Below the pieces are notes generated by a model. It did not search any database and was not told where the DNA came from. It was given only the letters and a program-made list of their open reading frames with translations. Positions 54,060 through 64,000 of a stretch of 64,000 bases of DNA are shown here, in pieces. Within the stretch, counting starts at the first letter, position 1. Each line of letters begins with the position of its first letter. Origin of the DNA: Hirsutella rhossiliensis (Eukaryota; Ascomycota; Sordariomycetes; Hypocreales; Ophiocordycipitaceae); the NCBI RefSeq assembly GCF_020360975.1, contig NW_025408671.1, forward strand, positions 4,650,001-4,714,000, written 5' to 3'. Position numbers and translations under genes: made by a program.

Positions 54060-56109
54060 CGTCGCTAGAGTTGAGTCTTGTGACTTTCTGTGTGTTGGCG
54101 TGAGATGAACAGAAACGAGCAGCTGGAACGAATGGACGAATTGCTAAAATGCCTTGACTAGGCTCGCGCTGTATTCAATACGGGCTGAAAGGAATGACTG
54201 CTGATCAGGGACAGACAACCTCCCACTGTCGAACCATATCCGCCTTGTTCTATATACTCGCATCGCCGGGCCCCGTCGCCTCCGCGGCGAGTGGGTCCCG
54301 GCAGCTTCGTTGTCTCTCTGCGGCAACGCCAGGAGCCCCTGTGAAACAGGCGGGCCGCCCATGTCTTGCTTGGCCAGACCCTCTTAATGCGTCCGCGCCT
54401 GACACGAGTGCCTTGCAAGGCGTAGGAGGCGCTTGCCCCGGAGTGGTGGGCTATGACAACCCTTGCAAGGTTGGCCCTCTCCCCCGGAGACGCAACATAT
54501 AGGGCTAGGGATCCCGCGGTCGTAAAGGACGCCTGCGTCTCAGCTTGTGTCCGTTGCATTTTCCACTGGTCCTTGTCCCCTCCGTCTGTGCCTTATGGAA
54601 CCTCGTGGGCACAATGCAATGCAATGTCGGCAAGGGACCGCTAAACGCCTGGCCAACGACTCGTTCCATCCGCCCGGCCGTCCGTTCGTTTATTGGTTCC
54701 ATCCGTTGGCTGGGCTTCATGCTTCGCTTCGGGAGGCTGCGTCTCCGGCAGAAACAAGGGGTCCCCAGCAAGGGAGAGCGCGCGCCTTGCCGTGTCGAGT
54801 ATAGCGATGGTGGTATCCGCAAAGTTTGCCCTTAATCTAGAACGGGCTGTCTAGTTCTCCTGCATGAGTCGTCGTCGGTTTCTGGAAGGAGAATGATTGA
54901 TGCCGCTTTGACGGGTTGCTTGTCCAGGCTGGATGGAGTGAAGGGGTTCCATTTCCCCATCGGCTGTCCACGTAGGAAATGGCCCGATCTCGTCATCTTC
55001 TAGACTCTGCAGCAAGACGCAGCCCCATCGTATTCCCAAATACCAAAGTTCATCATCACCAGAGCGTCTTTCGCCAATACCAAAACCCACCGCAGAATCG
55101 TCCTCACGCAGTCGTCCACCCTCACCCCCCTCCCCCTGACACGGCCTAGTCCCCCAATCGCCAAACCAGCCGGGGGGTAAAAGCCGCTCTCGCCCCGTCC
55201 TTGAACGCTCCCCAGCCCGGGCGTATCACCATGTGGGATCCCGTCGACGGCCTAATGCAGGTCTCCGCCGCGGTCATCAGATGAGCCCACTGGAGACGGT
55301 CCATCCTGTGTCGACGCCTTGCAGAGCTGTGTGCTGAAGCGAGACCAGCTGGCTCGACATCATATCCTTGTCTAGGCAACCGGCCAACGCCTCTGCCCGG
55401 CGACCCTGCGTAATTCAATCAAGGAGATGCTGAAACACTATCACTAGTTATTGGGTCTTTGCATTGAGAAAGAGGGTGTAGATTGCGCTGTCCTGCCTGA
55501 AAGAGGGAGTCCGCGGGTGTGACTATATATATATATATATATATATATACACGAAGTGCGGGGGGGGGGTAGGTTTCCCTGCTAATCCGGTAGCTTATAA
55601 TAGTTACCCGGATCCGTTAAGTAACTTCCTTAGTATCCTACCAGTTAACTACTGTATTCGATGCCTCTAAATACGGCGATAGTATCAACGCCGCTTCTAG
55701 GGATAAGGGGGGCGCGCCTATGGGTGCGTGTGGGCGTGAGCCCAACCTTCATTCCTACGCATTGGTCTATGGCCCACTGTGACCCTTATTGGGTCTTGAG
55801 ACCCGTATTGGGTCGTGACAAACACGCACATGGCTGATAGGTGCGCGAGGGCCCTGCCATCCCAGCTCGGTTGTCCATGGCTCCGGAGTAGTGTGTGGGC
55901 TCCGAGGGGCCGTCCTGGGAACGCAAGGGACAAGCTCATTCATTTGAATCTTCACCATCCATCTACCGCGTGGAACTTCCAGACTTGTGGCTCGCCGTGA
56001 CCCTCTCCGTTCCCATATTCATGCCCTTCATCCCAAGCAGCACTCCTCCTCCCCCTCTAAAGTGCGCCGAACCCGCTTCTCCATGGCATTGATTCTAGCT
56101 TTTGGACCA
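54060..56109. other. Long intergenic region
   Basis: About 2 kb between two minus-strand genes. It contains an (AT)n run at about 55525-55551 followed by a G run, and then AT-richer sequence to about 55,700. No gene or clear transposon end is recognised. Confidence 0.45.
55525..55551. repeat. (TA)n microsatellite
   Basis: Uninterrupted alternation of t and a of about 26 bases. Confidence 0.9.
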
Positions 56110-58292
56110 TCACCAAGCTACGGCGTCAACCATGCCTCCGGTGCTTGCCGCCGCAGTTGCATCACGCCAGTCTCCGGAAGGGGGTCCCGTGACTGGCGGA
56201 AAGGAGCCTGGCATGACAGTGTTGTTGTTGTTTGCGCCCGGTACCAAGTTGTCCGTCTGCGCCGAGTCTCCCCACTGGTTCCCTCCACCATCTGCGGCCG
56301 GGTATCCGTTGCAATTCCCACTGTCGTTCGCACTGTTGTCCCATTCTGCTGCCTGGTTCGATTCCGTGTTTCCGTTGGCGTTATTCGCCTGGTCATCCCA
56401 CTGAAGTTGCTGCTCTTGACCCGCTTGGGACTGCTGCTGTTGATCGCCACTCACGCCCGAAGTGCCCTGTTGCTGATCTGAAGCGCCCCATGCATTATTC
56501 CCAGCCTCCGCATCGCCTCCAGGTGCGCCATTGACAGGGGGCTGTTCCGTTTCCCACGCTCCGTCCTTGCTCGGGAGTCCGCCATTCGCCATGGCCGGAC
56601 CTTGGCCGCTGCCCGCACCGTTGCCTTGGCCGGCATTGGGTGAAGGTCGATCACCATAACTGCTAAACTGCGATACAATTCTCTTTGGAATATAAGGATT
56701 CTCGAGATATTCCTGGCTTCGTTAGCACCAAGGCTCAAGCACACCTTCGAGAAACGTCCCACCTTGGCACCAATCGGAGCAACATTGTTGGCTCCGCCTT
56801 TGTCTCCTAGCTTGCTGTAGGGAGATCCCACTTTCGCGCCCGTCATACTGAAGGCGCCTCTATTCCCATTGGTCTGCACGCCAGCGTCTTGCCAGTTTGC
56901 AGGAGGGCCGCCTGGGGGGAAACCGCTCAGGTGACTGGGATCGAAGGCGGGCGGGGGGTACATGGCGTTGTAAGGCTCCAGTGGCATCCCTTGGGTATAT
57001 GGCACGTGCGCTTGGCCATGTGGTGGAGGAGGAGCTTGGTTGAACCCATGAAAATAGGGGTTCTGCGTCGGATGCGGCATGCCAATGGGCAATGGACGAC
57101 CAGACGCATCTCCGCGAGGGTACAAGGCATGGCCGTGGCTGTTGCCGTAAACTGGGCCGTGATAGAGGCGAAGAACTCCGTGTGCTGGATCGTAATAGGC
57201 GTTTGGCGGCGGGTCTTGGGGCCTCTCGATGACGCGCTCCGTCTGAACAACTTCTGCGCGAATGGGCTCGATGAGCTGTGGACGGCAAGGGTGGGGGCCC
57301 AGGAAGGCATCTGGATAGCTAGACTTGATCTTGCCACTGCCAGCTTTGCCCTTCTGTTTCCTGTCCGCTTTGGTTCCGTCCGCGGCTTTGGCTGCACTTG
57401 CAACCTGGGGTGACTCGGCTGCCTTTCCGGCCTTAGCCGCCTTTTTCTTGTCGGCTTTGCCCTGCTTCTGACCCTCTTTCTGGTGATCATCACCCTTCTT
57501 CTGGCTCTTTTGCTTGGGCCCCTGGGCATTGGAGTCTTTCTTTGTTGTGTCTTTTTCCGACATGTCCTCGGCCGGGCCATCTTTGGCAGAGTCGGAAGCC
57601 TCGTCGTCGGCCTCCGATTCATCACTCTTCGCAGGGCTCTTCTTGCCTCCCTTTGCCTTGGACTTTGCGGGAACTGGACCCTTGGCTTTGGGGCTGCTGT
57701 CTGCTTCCGAGACGGATGCTTCGGATTCGGTAGCTGAAGACTGCGAGTCGTCCGTCTTGGCCTGCTTTTTCAATTTCTCGCGACCGCGTACGCAATCTGC
57801 GCACTTGCAAGTAGGATGTGGTTCCGAGTCAGCGTCACTGCCAGAGTTGGAAGGGGCCTTCTTGTCCCTCTTGGTCTTGGACTGCTTCTTGGCCGAAGAC
57901 CCGGAGCTCTCTACCTCGCTGGCGTTCTCATCCGACTTGGACGTCGTGGCTGAATCTGACACCTCGCCCTCCGACTCGGACGAGACGGTTACAGTCTTCT
58001 TGAGGGCGGATTTCTTGGGCGCAACATCAAAGCGAACCTTCTTAATGACAGCGTCGGTGGGAATCGGCGCGGTTACTGTTCGGCCTGAGCGCGGATAGGT
58101 GACCTTGAGGCTATCTTCTTCCGTCTCGTCGTCGGTAGTGACTTCGATCTTGACAATGTCTCTCTGCTTGGGCTGCTGCTGGGGCGGCTTCTTCTTGGCG
58201 CGGGAGGCGAGGGCATCCTCGATGGTGGTGCCGACAACCCATTCGCAGAAGGATGAAGGGTATTTTCCCCCGAGGCCTTTGCTTTGCGGCAT
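56110..58292 (-). CDS. Lysine/serine-rich hypothetical protein
   Basis: Two exons, 58292-56763 and 56712-56110, joined over a 50-bp intron with a GCTAAC branch site, give 710 residues. A short ordered N-terminus (GGKYPSSFCEWVVGTTIEDA) is followed by about 280 residues of Ser/Lys/Glu-rich disordered sequence carrying a small Cys cluster (TCKCADC). Then comes a Pro/His/Tyr-rich stretch including PYPDAFLGPHP-like and VYGNSHGHALYPRG segments, a Gly-rich part, and after the intron EYLENPYIPKRIVSQFSSYG and an Asn/Gln-rich tail. No catalytic or binding domain is recognised. Composition suggests a nuclear or RNA-associated scaffold, but this is only inference. The ends of exon 1 could shift by 18 bases. 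Confidence 0.75.
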
Positions 58293-58727
58293 CTTGAAGC
58301 ACTGATCTCGATGCTTCTCATGCGGGAGGTCCTTTGCAGATTCGTCAGTGGCTGTTGTTTTGTTGACTTGTGCGTCAGAGGACGCGTTCTGCTTTCAGGG
58401 TTGAAGAGGATCGAAACGAGATGCGAAACGAATGGCGAGATGAGCTCGAAAGAAAACAGAAAGGGACGATCAAGAAATCTTTTGCACTGGACGGTCCATG
58501 CTTGAGCTGTAGGACGAAAGCAATGGAGTGTTTTCTTAGGAAAGTGGGAGGACGAGGGCGCCCAGGCAACGGCGAGACGAAGAGGGTAGGGAGCCGGACC
58601 TTTTTATCCGCTGAGTCTGGGCTGTTGCTGCTTCCTAGACTCCAACCTCAGAGATAATTCGACTGGACAGCAAACCATCAGAAAGATTCGAGCCACGGCT
58701 CAGGACAAGCAACCTACCTAGCAAAGG
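58293..58727. other. Intergenic region
   Basis: Promoter side of the lysine-rich hypothetical gene and 3' flank of the dephospho-CoA kinase gene. Nothing further is seen. Confidence 0.45.
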
Positions 58728-59543
58728 CTACAGCTTCCCCCGCGTCTGCTTCTCCCACTGCCTGTTGACCTCGACGTTCTGCCAGAACCTCCACGCGGCC
58801 ACTGCCACTGCCAGAGGCGGACACGCCAGCAGAAGCCACAACCACCACTCGGGGCTCGACGCGCGCAGCTCCGCCATGGCCTCGTCGAGACTGGCCGCCA
58901 GTTCCTGCGCCGACCCGTCGTTCCACAACACCACGCCCTTGCCGGCGCCGCGCGCCGCGCACCTCGTCGCCTTGACGCCGACGTCGGTTTGGCTGCGCAC
59001 GCGATGCTCGGCGTCGTCCCTGCTAAGGTGCGTGTCGCGTGCCATGAGCCGCTGCAGCTGTGTCTCGCGGTCCGAGACGGCGACGACGACGGTGACACCG
59101 CAGAAGCGGTCTAGCCCGCTCTCGAATAGCAGTGGGATATCGAGCACGACGGCCCAGTGGCCGCGCAGGTAGCACCCTAACACCTGCTTGGTCATTTCCC
59201 TGCGCACCGCCGGGTGCACGATGCCGTTGAGCACAGCGCGGTCCCTGGTACGCTCCTCGCTGTCGCCAAAGACGCGCTTGCCTAGGGCCGGGCGGTTGAG
59301 CGGCCTGCCCCTGCTGTCGGGCCCGTCGGCCGGCATCGAGTCGGATGCTTCGACTAGGAGGTCGGGCGTGCTGGGCCCAAAGTGCTTGATAATGGCCCGG
59401 TAGCCGCTGGTCCCGGGCTCGACCACCTTGCGCGCGAGGACGTCGGCGTCGATAATGGGCAGCGAGTGTGGCGGCGCCGATAGCAGCGACGACACGGTCG
59501 ACTTGCCCGTCGCGATGGATCCCGTCAGCCCGATGAGAAGCAT
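58728..59543 (-). CDS. Dephospho-CoA kinase
   Basis: Phosphorylates the 3'-hydroxyl of dephospho-CoA, the last step of CoA synthesis. 271 residues in a single exon, starting MLLIGLTGSIATGKST, whose P-loop (residues 7-16) sits directly at the N-terminus as usual. Other family blocks are IIDADVLARKVVEPGTSGY, GDSEERTRDRAVLNGIVHP-like LNGIVHPAVRREM, and WAVVLDIPLLFESGLDRFC followed by VVVVAVSDRETQLQRLM. The C-terminus carries one hydrophobic helix (PEWWLWLLLACPPLAVAVAA), as in other fungal enzymes, which would anchor it to a membrane. The open frame extends five codons upstream without an ATG, so 59543 is the start. Confidence 0.94.
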   Translation of the reverse strand: MLLIGLTGSIATGKSTVSSLLSAPPHSLPIIDADVLARKVVEPGTSGYRAIIKHFGPSTPDLLVEASDSMPADGPDSRGRPLNRPALGKRVFGDSEERTRDRAVLNGIVHPAVRREMTKQVLGCYLRGHWAVVLDIPLLFESGLDRFCGVTVVVAVSDRETQLQRLMARDTHLSRDDAEHRVRSQTDVGVKATRCAARGAGKGVVLWNDGSAQELAASLDEAMAELRASSPEWWLWLLLACPPLAVAVAAWRFWQNVEVNRQWEKQTRGKL

Positions 59544-59845
59544 TGTGCGGGCATGCAAGGAATGGCGAGGTTGAGTTTGGGTCCAAGGGAATCAATCAAT
59601 GATGATGACATGGCATGGGACGGGGCTGTCGGATAGATGAAAGCCCTCGGTTGAGGCATCTGCTTCCACTTCGGTCCCCGCCGCCAGTATGTGAAATATT
59701 TTGATTAATATTTTTCACAGCGAAACCCTTTGGGAGCTGACGGTGAAATGACAAAATGAATTATAGAATGGTATCTATATCGTCTTCCTTTGTTTAATTA
59801 CTCAAATGTACTGGTATGTGCAGCTCTCCCTTGACAAGTGGCCGG
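59544..59845. other. Short intergenic region
   Basis: About 300 bp between the dephospho-CoA kinase start and the stop of the aspartic-protease-fold gene. An AT-rich patch (attaatatttttcac) lies near 59705. No gene. Confidence 0.5.
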
Positions 59846-61608
59846 TCACCACTCCTTGTCATCAGGCACCGCCCGGTGCCCATATGCGTCAGCATCCATC
59901 TCATACACCTCGTGATTGCTGCTGTACATCTCAGTCGCCGTCACAGGCGACCCGTCCATCTCCTGCGCCCAGCTCTCGGCGTCCGCAGCGCCTCCCGGTG
60001 TAAACTGCGCCAGCTTGTGCTCTGACACGGCGCTGCCTCCATCCGGGCTGGCCTGCTCGCCTCCCGCGTTCTGCCGCCTGCGCCGGATCAGAAAAAATGT
60101 TCCCAGCCCAAGAAGCGCGGCGACGACGCCTCCGGCCACGGCGCCACCTATCACGGCCCCCGACGGCTTCGAGGCATCAGACGGCGTCCGTGACATGGAC
60201 GACTGTGTGATCCCGTTGGCGTTGCCGCACTTCTTGGCTGTTTTCTCGTCGAGGACGGGGACCAGGCTGGATGACGTCGTCGGGTTCGCCTGCCAGAGGG
60301 TGAAGGCCTTGGCGTCGTGGTTGACCATGAGGTAGGCCGACGTGAGGAAGTAGCGGCCGAGGGTGGCGGGCTGGTTTTCGATGCCGGTGATGACCAGGTC
60401 GAGTTGGTCGTCGTCAAGGGTGCGCGTGCCGTTGCGATCCATGTCGAGGTGCGGCGTGATGAACTGGGTGTTTGGGACGCGCACCTTGAGTCCTGAGCTG
60501 AGAACAATGGTCAAGTCCCCCTCGAAGCTTAAACGAGCCGGTCAGTGTCTTGTTCCTCCGTTACGCCAGTCCCGTCGCTACTCACACGTTGTCCGCGCTG
60601 AATATCGGCGCACCCCAGTGCAGGCCAGAGGAGGTGCCGTTGCTCTTGGTCCTGGTGACGCGCTCAAACTTGTGCAACAGCGGCCGAGGAACTTCCATCA
60701 AGCTCTGCCTCTGTGGCACGATGCAGGCGGGCATGTTTGCGCTCGACGGAAGAAGGCTGACGTCTGAGCCATCGAGGTTGTTGAGCTGGATATCGGTGAT
60801 GTGAACCTTCATGCCCGTCCAGCAGCCCGAGGGGTCGCCAAAATCGCCATAATCGAGGGGGGCGGTAAAGTTGGGCCCGATGGTCTTCTCCTTATCATAG
60901 CCGCCGACGACGAGGGCGCCGTCGACGGGGTAATCGTCCCACACGCGGCCCCAGAAGATGGAAAAGACGCGCGACCCAATCCTGCCGGCCTGGCGGAGGG
61001 CGTTGAGGTAGGTTGAGTTGGAGCCGAGGCCGAGCGGGTGGAGGGTGGTGTATCCGTGATCCCACTGAAGGCGGGGGATGCCGATGGGGAAGTCGTTGAG
61101 ACCGTCCTTCCCCCCCGGAGCAAAGGACTCGGTGCCGCCGAGGCCGGAGGCGATGAGCTTGGGGATGCCCCTTTCCGAGCCCTGGTAGCTGGCCTCGACC
61201 GTGGCGCCGCCAGCTGCCACAATGTCGGTGGCCTTTTGGAAGGTGGTGGACTTGTCCTCGTCAAAGGGACGACCGCGTCGGATGTCGCACAGGAAATCGC
61301 TCCGGACGACGGTTTTGACGCACGAGACCTGCTGGTCGTAGATCCAGGTGTTGTTGAGTTCTCTGCGACAGCGTTTAGCACCGGGTGAGAGAAGAGAGTC
61401 GAACAAGGCAGACTGACGTCCAGGGAAGCAAGACAATGTCCTGAGACGGGGTGCCAATCTTGGCGGGAATGCCCGTCATGAAGGAGTTGGCAACGTTGGG
61501 GTAGACCTGGACATCTTTGATTGGCAGCTGGAAGGGCTGCTGAGGACAGGACGAGCTGGCGGCGAGATTCGAGGCCAACAGGCCGAAGCCCACGAGGCGA
61601 GCAAGCAT
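59846..61608 (-). CDS. Aspartic-protease-fold membrane protein lacking catalytic aspartates
   Basis: Three exons, 61608-61418, 61362-60586 and 60527-59846, encode 549 residues. A signal peptide (about 1-19) is followed by a pepsin-like fold (IGTPSQDIVL, TWIYDQQVSC, GLGGTESFAPGGKDGL, GALVVGGYDKEKT), one transmembrane helix at about 446-470 (GGAVAGGVVAALLGLGTFFL) and a short Arg-first cytosolic tail. Where active enzymes have DTG after the first strand it reads LPWTELNNTWIYD, and no second DTG or DSG is seen near LLPSSANMPACIVP. It is therefore probably a non-catalytic member of family A1. Fungal genomes hold groups of such membrane-anchored forms; their role is unknown. It starts about 1.2 kb from the divergently oriented GH47 gene. 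Confidence 0.85.
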
Positions 61609-62849
61609 CTTTGGATGGGGGCGGAACGAGTTGGAAGCGCTCTTTCTCTTTCCCGCCAGCGCCTTGGGGCTTCTGTCAAGACGCAAACTCGCCTGGGGGG
61701 GGCGAGAGAAAGGGGACGAGAAAATCCGGCAAGCAGCAGCACGCGTCGGGGAGAAAGCAATTCCTGTTCAGTTTGTCTGCCCATCACCTGGGCAGCCAGG
61801 GGCCCTGCAAAAGCAGGTCAGCAAATCAACCCATTCGCCCGTCAGCGCTACGCTACCTAATTCCTGGCCTCGCAGTCGCTCATCGCGTTTGGTTCGTTAT
61901 ATTGGAGCGGGCGGGCCGGGCTTAGAGGCGGCCGACATGAAACAGGCTGGCGAGGATTTGCTTTTTCCTGTGCCTGTCACTTTGGAGATCAGGGCTGAAG
62001 GTACCAGGAAGGCGAGTGTGGCGAGGTTGAGTAACGCAGCGACATGGCTCCGGTCGACAGCTGGGGTTTGAACAATGGCGATTGTGAAGTACAGTCCCCG
62101 TAGGGACGCCCGAGGCAAGCCATGGCTTTGGGAAGCTCGCCGGCGGGATGAGGTGCGCAAGCCGCAATGCAAGGCAGCGACTGAGGCGGTATTGGCAATG
62201 GCACCATGGCTTGCAGCGGCCGTGCATCCACGGTGAGTTGAGATGATGGACGAGGCCCCCTTTGATGACTCTGCACAGTCTGCAGCGATATCCAGGAGGA
62301 ATCGACTCTGCTTACTCATCGACCCGTCCGGAGGCAAGCATGGCACAGGTACCGGCCATGTACTCACGATAGAGCTCCGCAAGCAACTCGGTCAGTTTGA
62401 GGAGCCAAGGTTGCGCCTCTTTTGGCCGACAAACCTGCACGCGATTAAGTTACCAATTGTCCCCCTTTTCCTTGCCTCTTGCTTTTTCTTCGACTTGTGG
62501 CCTGAATTGCTTTTGGAAATGACGGGTCTCGGTCAATTCTTGTTCCAATCTCTCGTACTGTAAATCGACGTCTGCGGGCCAGCCCATCTGTACAAGTAAG
62601 TAGCTACGTACTTTCCTAGGTAGGTTAGGTACCTACCTAGACAACTCCAAGGCAGACCAGAGAGGTCAATGCGACGGCCAAGCATCGTCTAATCCCAGCT
62701 CTCTCTCTCTCTCTCCTCTCCCATTTGCCTTTCTTTCCTTTTCGCTCTCCACCTCCCCGGCATCAAACGAGAGAGAGAGTGAGAGAGTGAGAGAGTGAGA
62801 GAGAGTGTGTGAGCTGGGAAATGCCCAGTCCCGCTCCGCCATCCACGCC
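61609..62849. other. Divergent promoter region
   Basis: Separates the aspartic-fold gene (-) from the GH47 gene (+). Contains tacgta and cctaggtaggt-type palindromes at about 62585-62640 and the CT/GA inverted repeat listed next. No further gene is seen. Confidence 0.5.
62695..62819. repeat. CT-run / GA-run inverted repeat before the GH47 gene
   Basis: A (CT)n run beginning tcccagct faces a GA-rich run ending agctggga about 100 bp later. The arms can pair over roughly 20 bases with a few mismatches. It ends 30 bp before the start codon, so it probably lies in the mRNA leader. Confidence 0.75.
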
Positions 62850-64000
62850 ATGGCCATGCCGCGCAGAATATCGCGGCTGGTCCTCCTGACTGGCCTCGTC
62901 CTCGCCCTCGTCCTCGTCCTGCATCTGATGCCCTCGTCGCCGCCGCCGCCCTTCCCTTCCTCGTCGGCCCCCAAGTTTGTCCCCGCAACGCTCGACTGGG
63001 CCAAGGTCAAGCAGTTCTACCCGCCCGCCTCCATCAAGCCCCTGCCCGGCGCGAGGCCCCGGAACCTGCCCCGCGTCCAGGCCCCGGCCAGCGCCTTTGC
63101 CTCGCCCTCGCCCCGTGCCGAGGACCGCCGCGCCGCCGTCCGCAACGCCTTCAAGCGCAGCTACGATGCCTACAAGGAGCATGCCTGGATGCGCGACGAG
63201 CTCACCCCCGTCTCCGGCCGCTCCAGGGACCCCTTTGGCGGCTGGGCCGCCACCCTCGTCGACACGCTCGACACGCTGTGGATCATGGGCTTCGACGACG
63301 ACTTCGCAGAGGCCAGCGCCGCCGTCTGCACCATTGACTGGGCCGACACCGCCGCCGGCGCCGCAAACCTCTTCGAGACCACCATCCGCCACCTCGGCGG
63401 CCTGCTGAGCGCCTACGACCTCTCCGCCGACCCCGCCCTGCTGGCCAAGGCCCGTGAGCTCGGTGAGATGCTCTACCACGGCTTCGACACCCCCAACCGC
63501 CTGCCAGGCTTCTGGCTCAACTTCAAGGAGGCCCGCGACGGCAACCAGGTCGCCGGCACAAACGACCCCTCGGCCGCCCCCGCCTCCCTCTCCCTCGAGT
63601 TCACCCGCCTGTCCCAGCTCACCGGCGACGCCAAGTTCTACGACGCCGCCGACCGCGTCACCCGCTTCCTCGAGAGGACCCAGAACGAGACCCTGCTGCC
63701 GGGTATGTGGCCGACGACGCTCGACTTCCGCAACGAGCGCGCCACCGAAGCCAAGTTCACCCTCGGCGCCCTCGCAGACTCCCTCTACGAGTACCTTCCC
63801 AAGATGCACGCGCTGCTCGGCGGCGTCGATGACACGTACGAGAAGCTGTACCGCGCCGCCATGGACGCCGCCGCCAGCCACCTCGTCTTCCGCCCCATGC
63901 TGCCGGACAAAAAGGACGTCCTCTTCGCCGGCGACTGGCACGCAAACGCCGCCGACAAGCTCATCCCCGACAGCCAGCACCTAACGTGCTTTGTCGGAGG
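62850..64000 (+). CDS. GH47 alpha-1,2-mannosidase, N-terminal part (cut by window end)
   Basis: Class I mannosidase that trims mannose from N-glycans or sorts misfolded glycoproteins in the ER/Golgi; a type II membrane protein. 383 residues are present and the frame is still open at 64000. After MAMPRRISRLVLL comes a signal-anchor helix (about 9-27), a Pro-rich stem, then the catalytic barrel from about residue 95 (NAFKRSYDAYKEHAWMRDEL, DPFGGWAATLVDTLDTLWIM, ETTIRHLGGLLSAYDLS, EFTRLSQLTGDAKFYDAA). These are the first GH47 blocks, including the conserved acidic residue in the ETTIRHLGG segment. Whether it is the ER Mns1 type or a Golgi type cannot be settled from this part. An ATG six bases downstream is an equally good start. 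Confidence 0.93.
   Translation, partial: MAMPRRISRLVLLTGLVLALVLVLHLMPSSPPPPFPSSSAPKFVPATLDWAKVKQFYPPASIKPLPGARPRNLPRVQAPASAFASPSPRAEDRRAAVRNAFKRSYDAYKEHAWMRDELTPVSGRSRDPFGGWAATLVDTLDTLWIMGFDDDFAEASAAVCTIDWADTAAGAANLFETTIRHLGGLLSAYDLSADPALLAKARELGEMLYHGFDTPNRLPGFWLNFKEARDGNQVAGTNDPSAAPASLSLEFTRLSQLTGDAKFYDAADRVTRFLERTQNETLLPGMWPTTLDFRNERATEAKFTLGALADSLYEYLPKMHALLGGVDDTYEKLYRAAMDAAASHLVFRPMLPDKKDVLFAGDWHANAADKLIPDSQHLTCFVG

Noticed and set aside
55500..55750. AT-rich patch as a transposon relic
   Set aside because: Only a TA microsatellite and AT-richer DNA are visible; no terminal repeats, target duplication or coding remnant.
62763..63980. 405-codon minus-strand frame
   Set aside because: Complement of the GH47 gene; very Gly/Val-rich and no recognisable motif.
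1..64000. CRISPR arrays, rRNA and tRNA genes
   Set aside because: The short tandem repeats found are contiguous, without spacers. No tRNA T-loop context or 5S rRNA start was recognised by eye; a covariance-model scan was not possible.

Overview
The window is nuclear DNA of a filamentous ascomycete, most likely a Sordariomycete (Hypocreales-like). The signs are GC-rich genes, short introns of about 50-110 bp with GT..AG ends and CTAAC/CTGAC-type branch sites, and fungal-only families: a Clr5-ankyrin protein, a HeLo-domain pseudokinase, a Zn2Cys6 regulator, sphingolipid C9-methyltransferase, Insig and Mak11. The species cannot be named from the sequence alone.

Layout. Bases 1-12,000 carry housekeeping and membrane genes: sphingolipid C9-methyltransferase (+), mitochondrial Htd2-type dehydratase (+), GPI-anchor ethanolamine-phosphate transferase Gpi13 (-) and a cytochrome b561-type membrane protein (-). 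Bases 13,000-21,300 look like an allorecognition-type segment: a Clr5-ankyrin protein (+) faces a HeLo-domain pseudokinase (-). A Zn2Cys6 regulator follows at 24.2-26.6 kb. Bases 27,967-33,392 hold a complete Ty3/gypsy chromovirus with two near-identical LTRs and a 5-bp target duplication; it appears to be self-priming, but its reading frames are broken many times. Next come an Ark1/Prk1-type kinase, Mak11, an AT-richer stretch with a small secreted cysteine-containing candidate, an Insig protein and a double-RING/LON protein. From 52.4 kb to the end lie a secreted lactonase-type beta-propeller (-), a lysine/serine-rich unknown (-), dephospho-CoA kinase (-), an aspartic-protease-fold protein without catalytic aspartates (-), and the start of a GH47 mannosidase (+) cut by the window edge.

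The most unusual part is an AT-rich, intron-free island at about 49.1-52.4 kb. It encodes a compact DNA-directed RNA polymerase largest-subunit homologue (589 aa) with the catalytic three-aspartate motif and a recognisable trigger-helix signature. Right after it comes a zinc-ribbon plus mRNA-capping-guanylyltransferase-like protein that stops at the junction with host DNA, 35 bp from the lactonase stop codon. A virus-type transcription set next to ordinary fungal genes suggests an integrated fragment of a large DNA virus, or of a linear cytoplasmic plasmid, of a lineage I cannot name. Both frames are free of stops and show no obvious repeat-induced point mutation, so the insertion looks recent, or else maintained.

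Apart from this island and the retroelement, gene order looks ordinary, and no tRNA, rRNA or CRISPR array was recognised.
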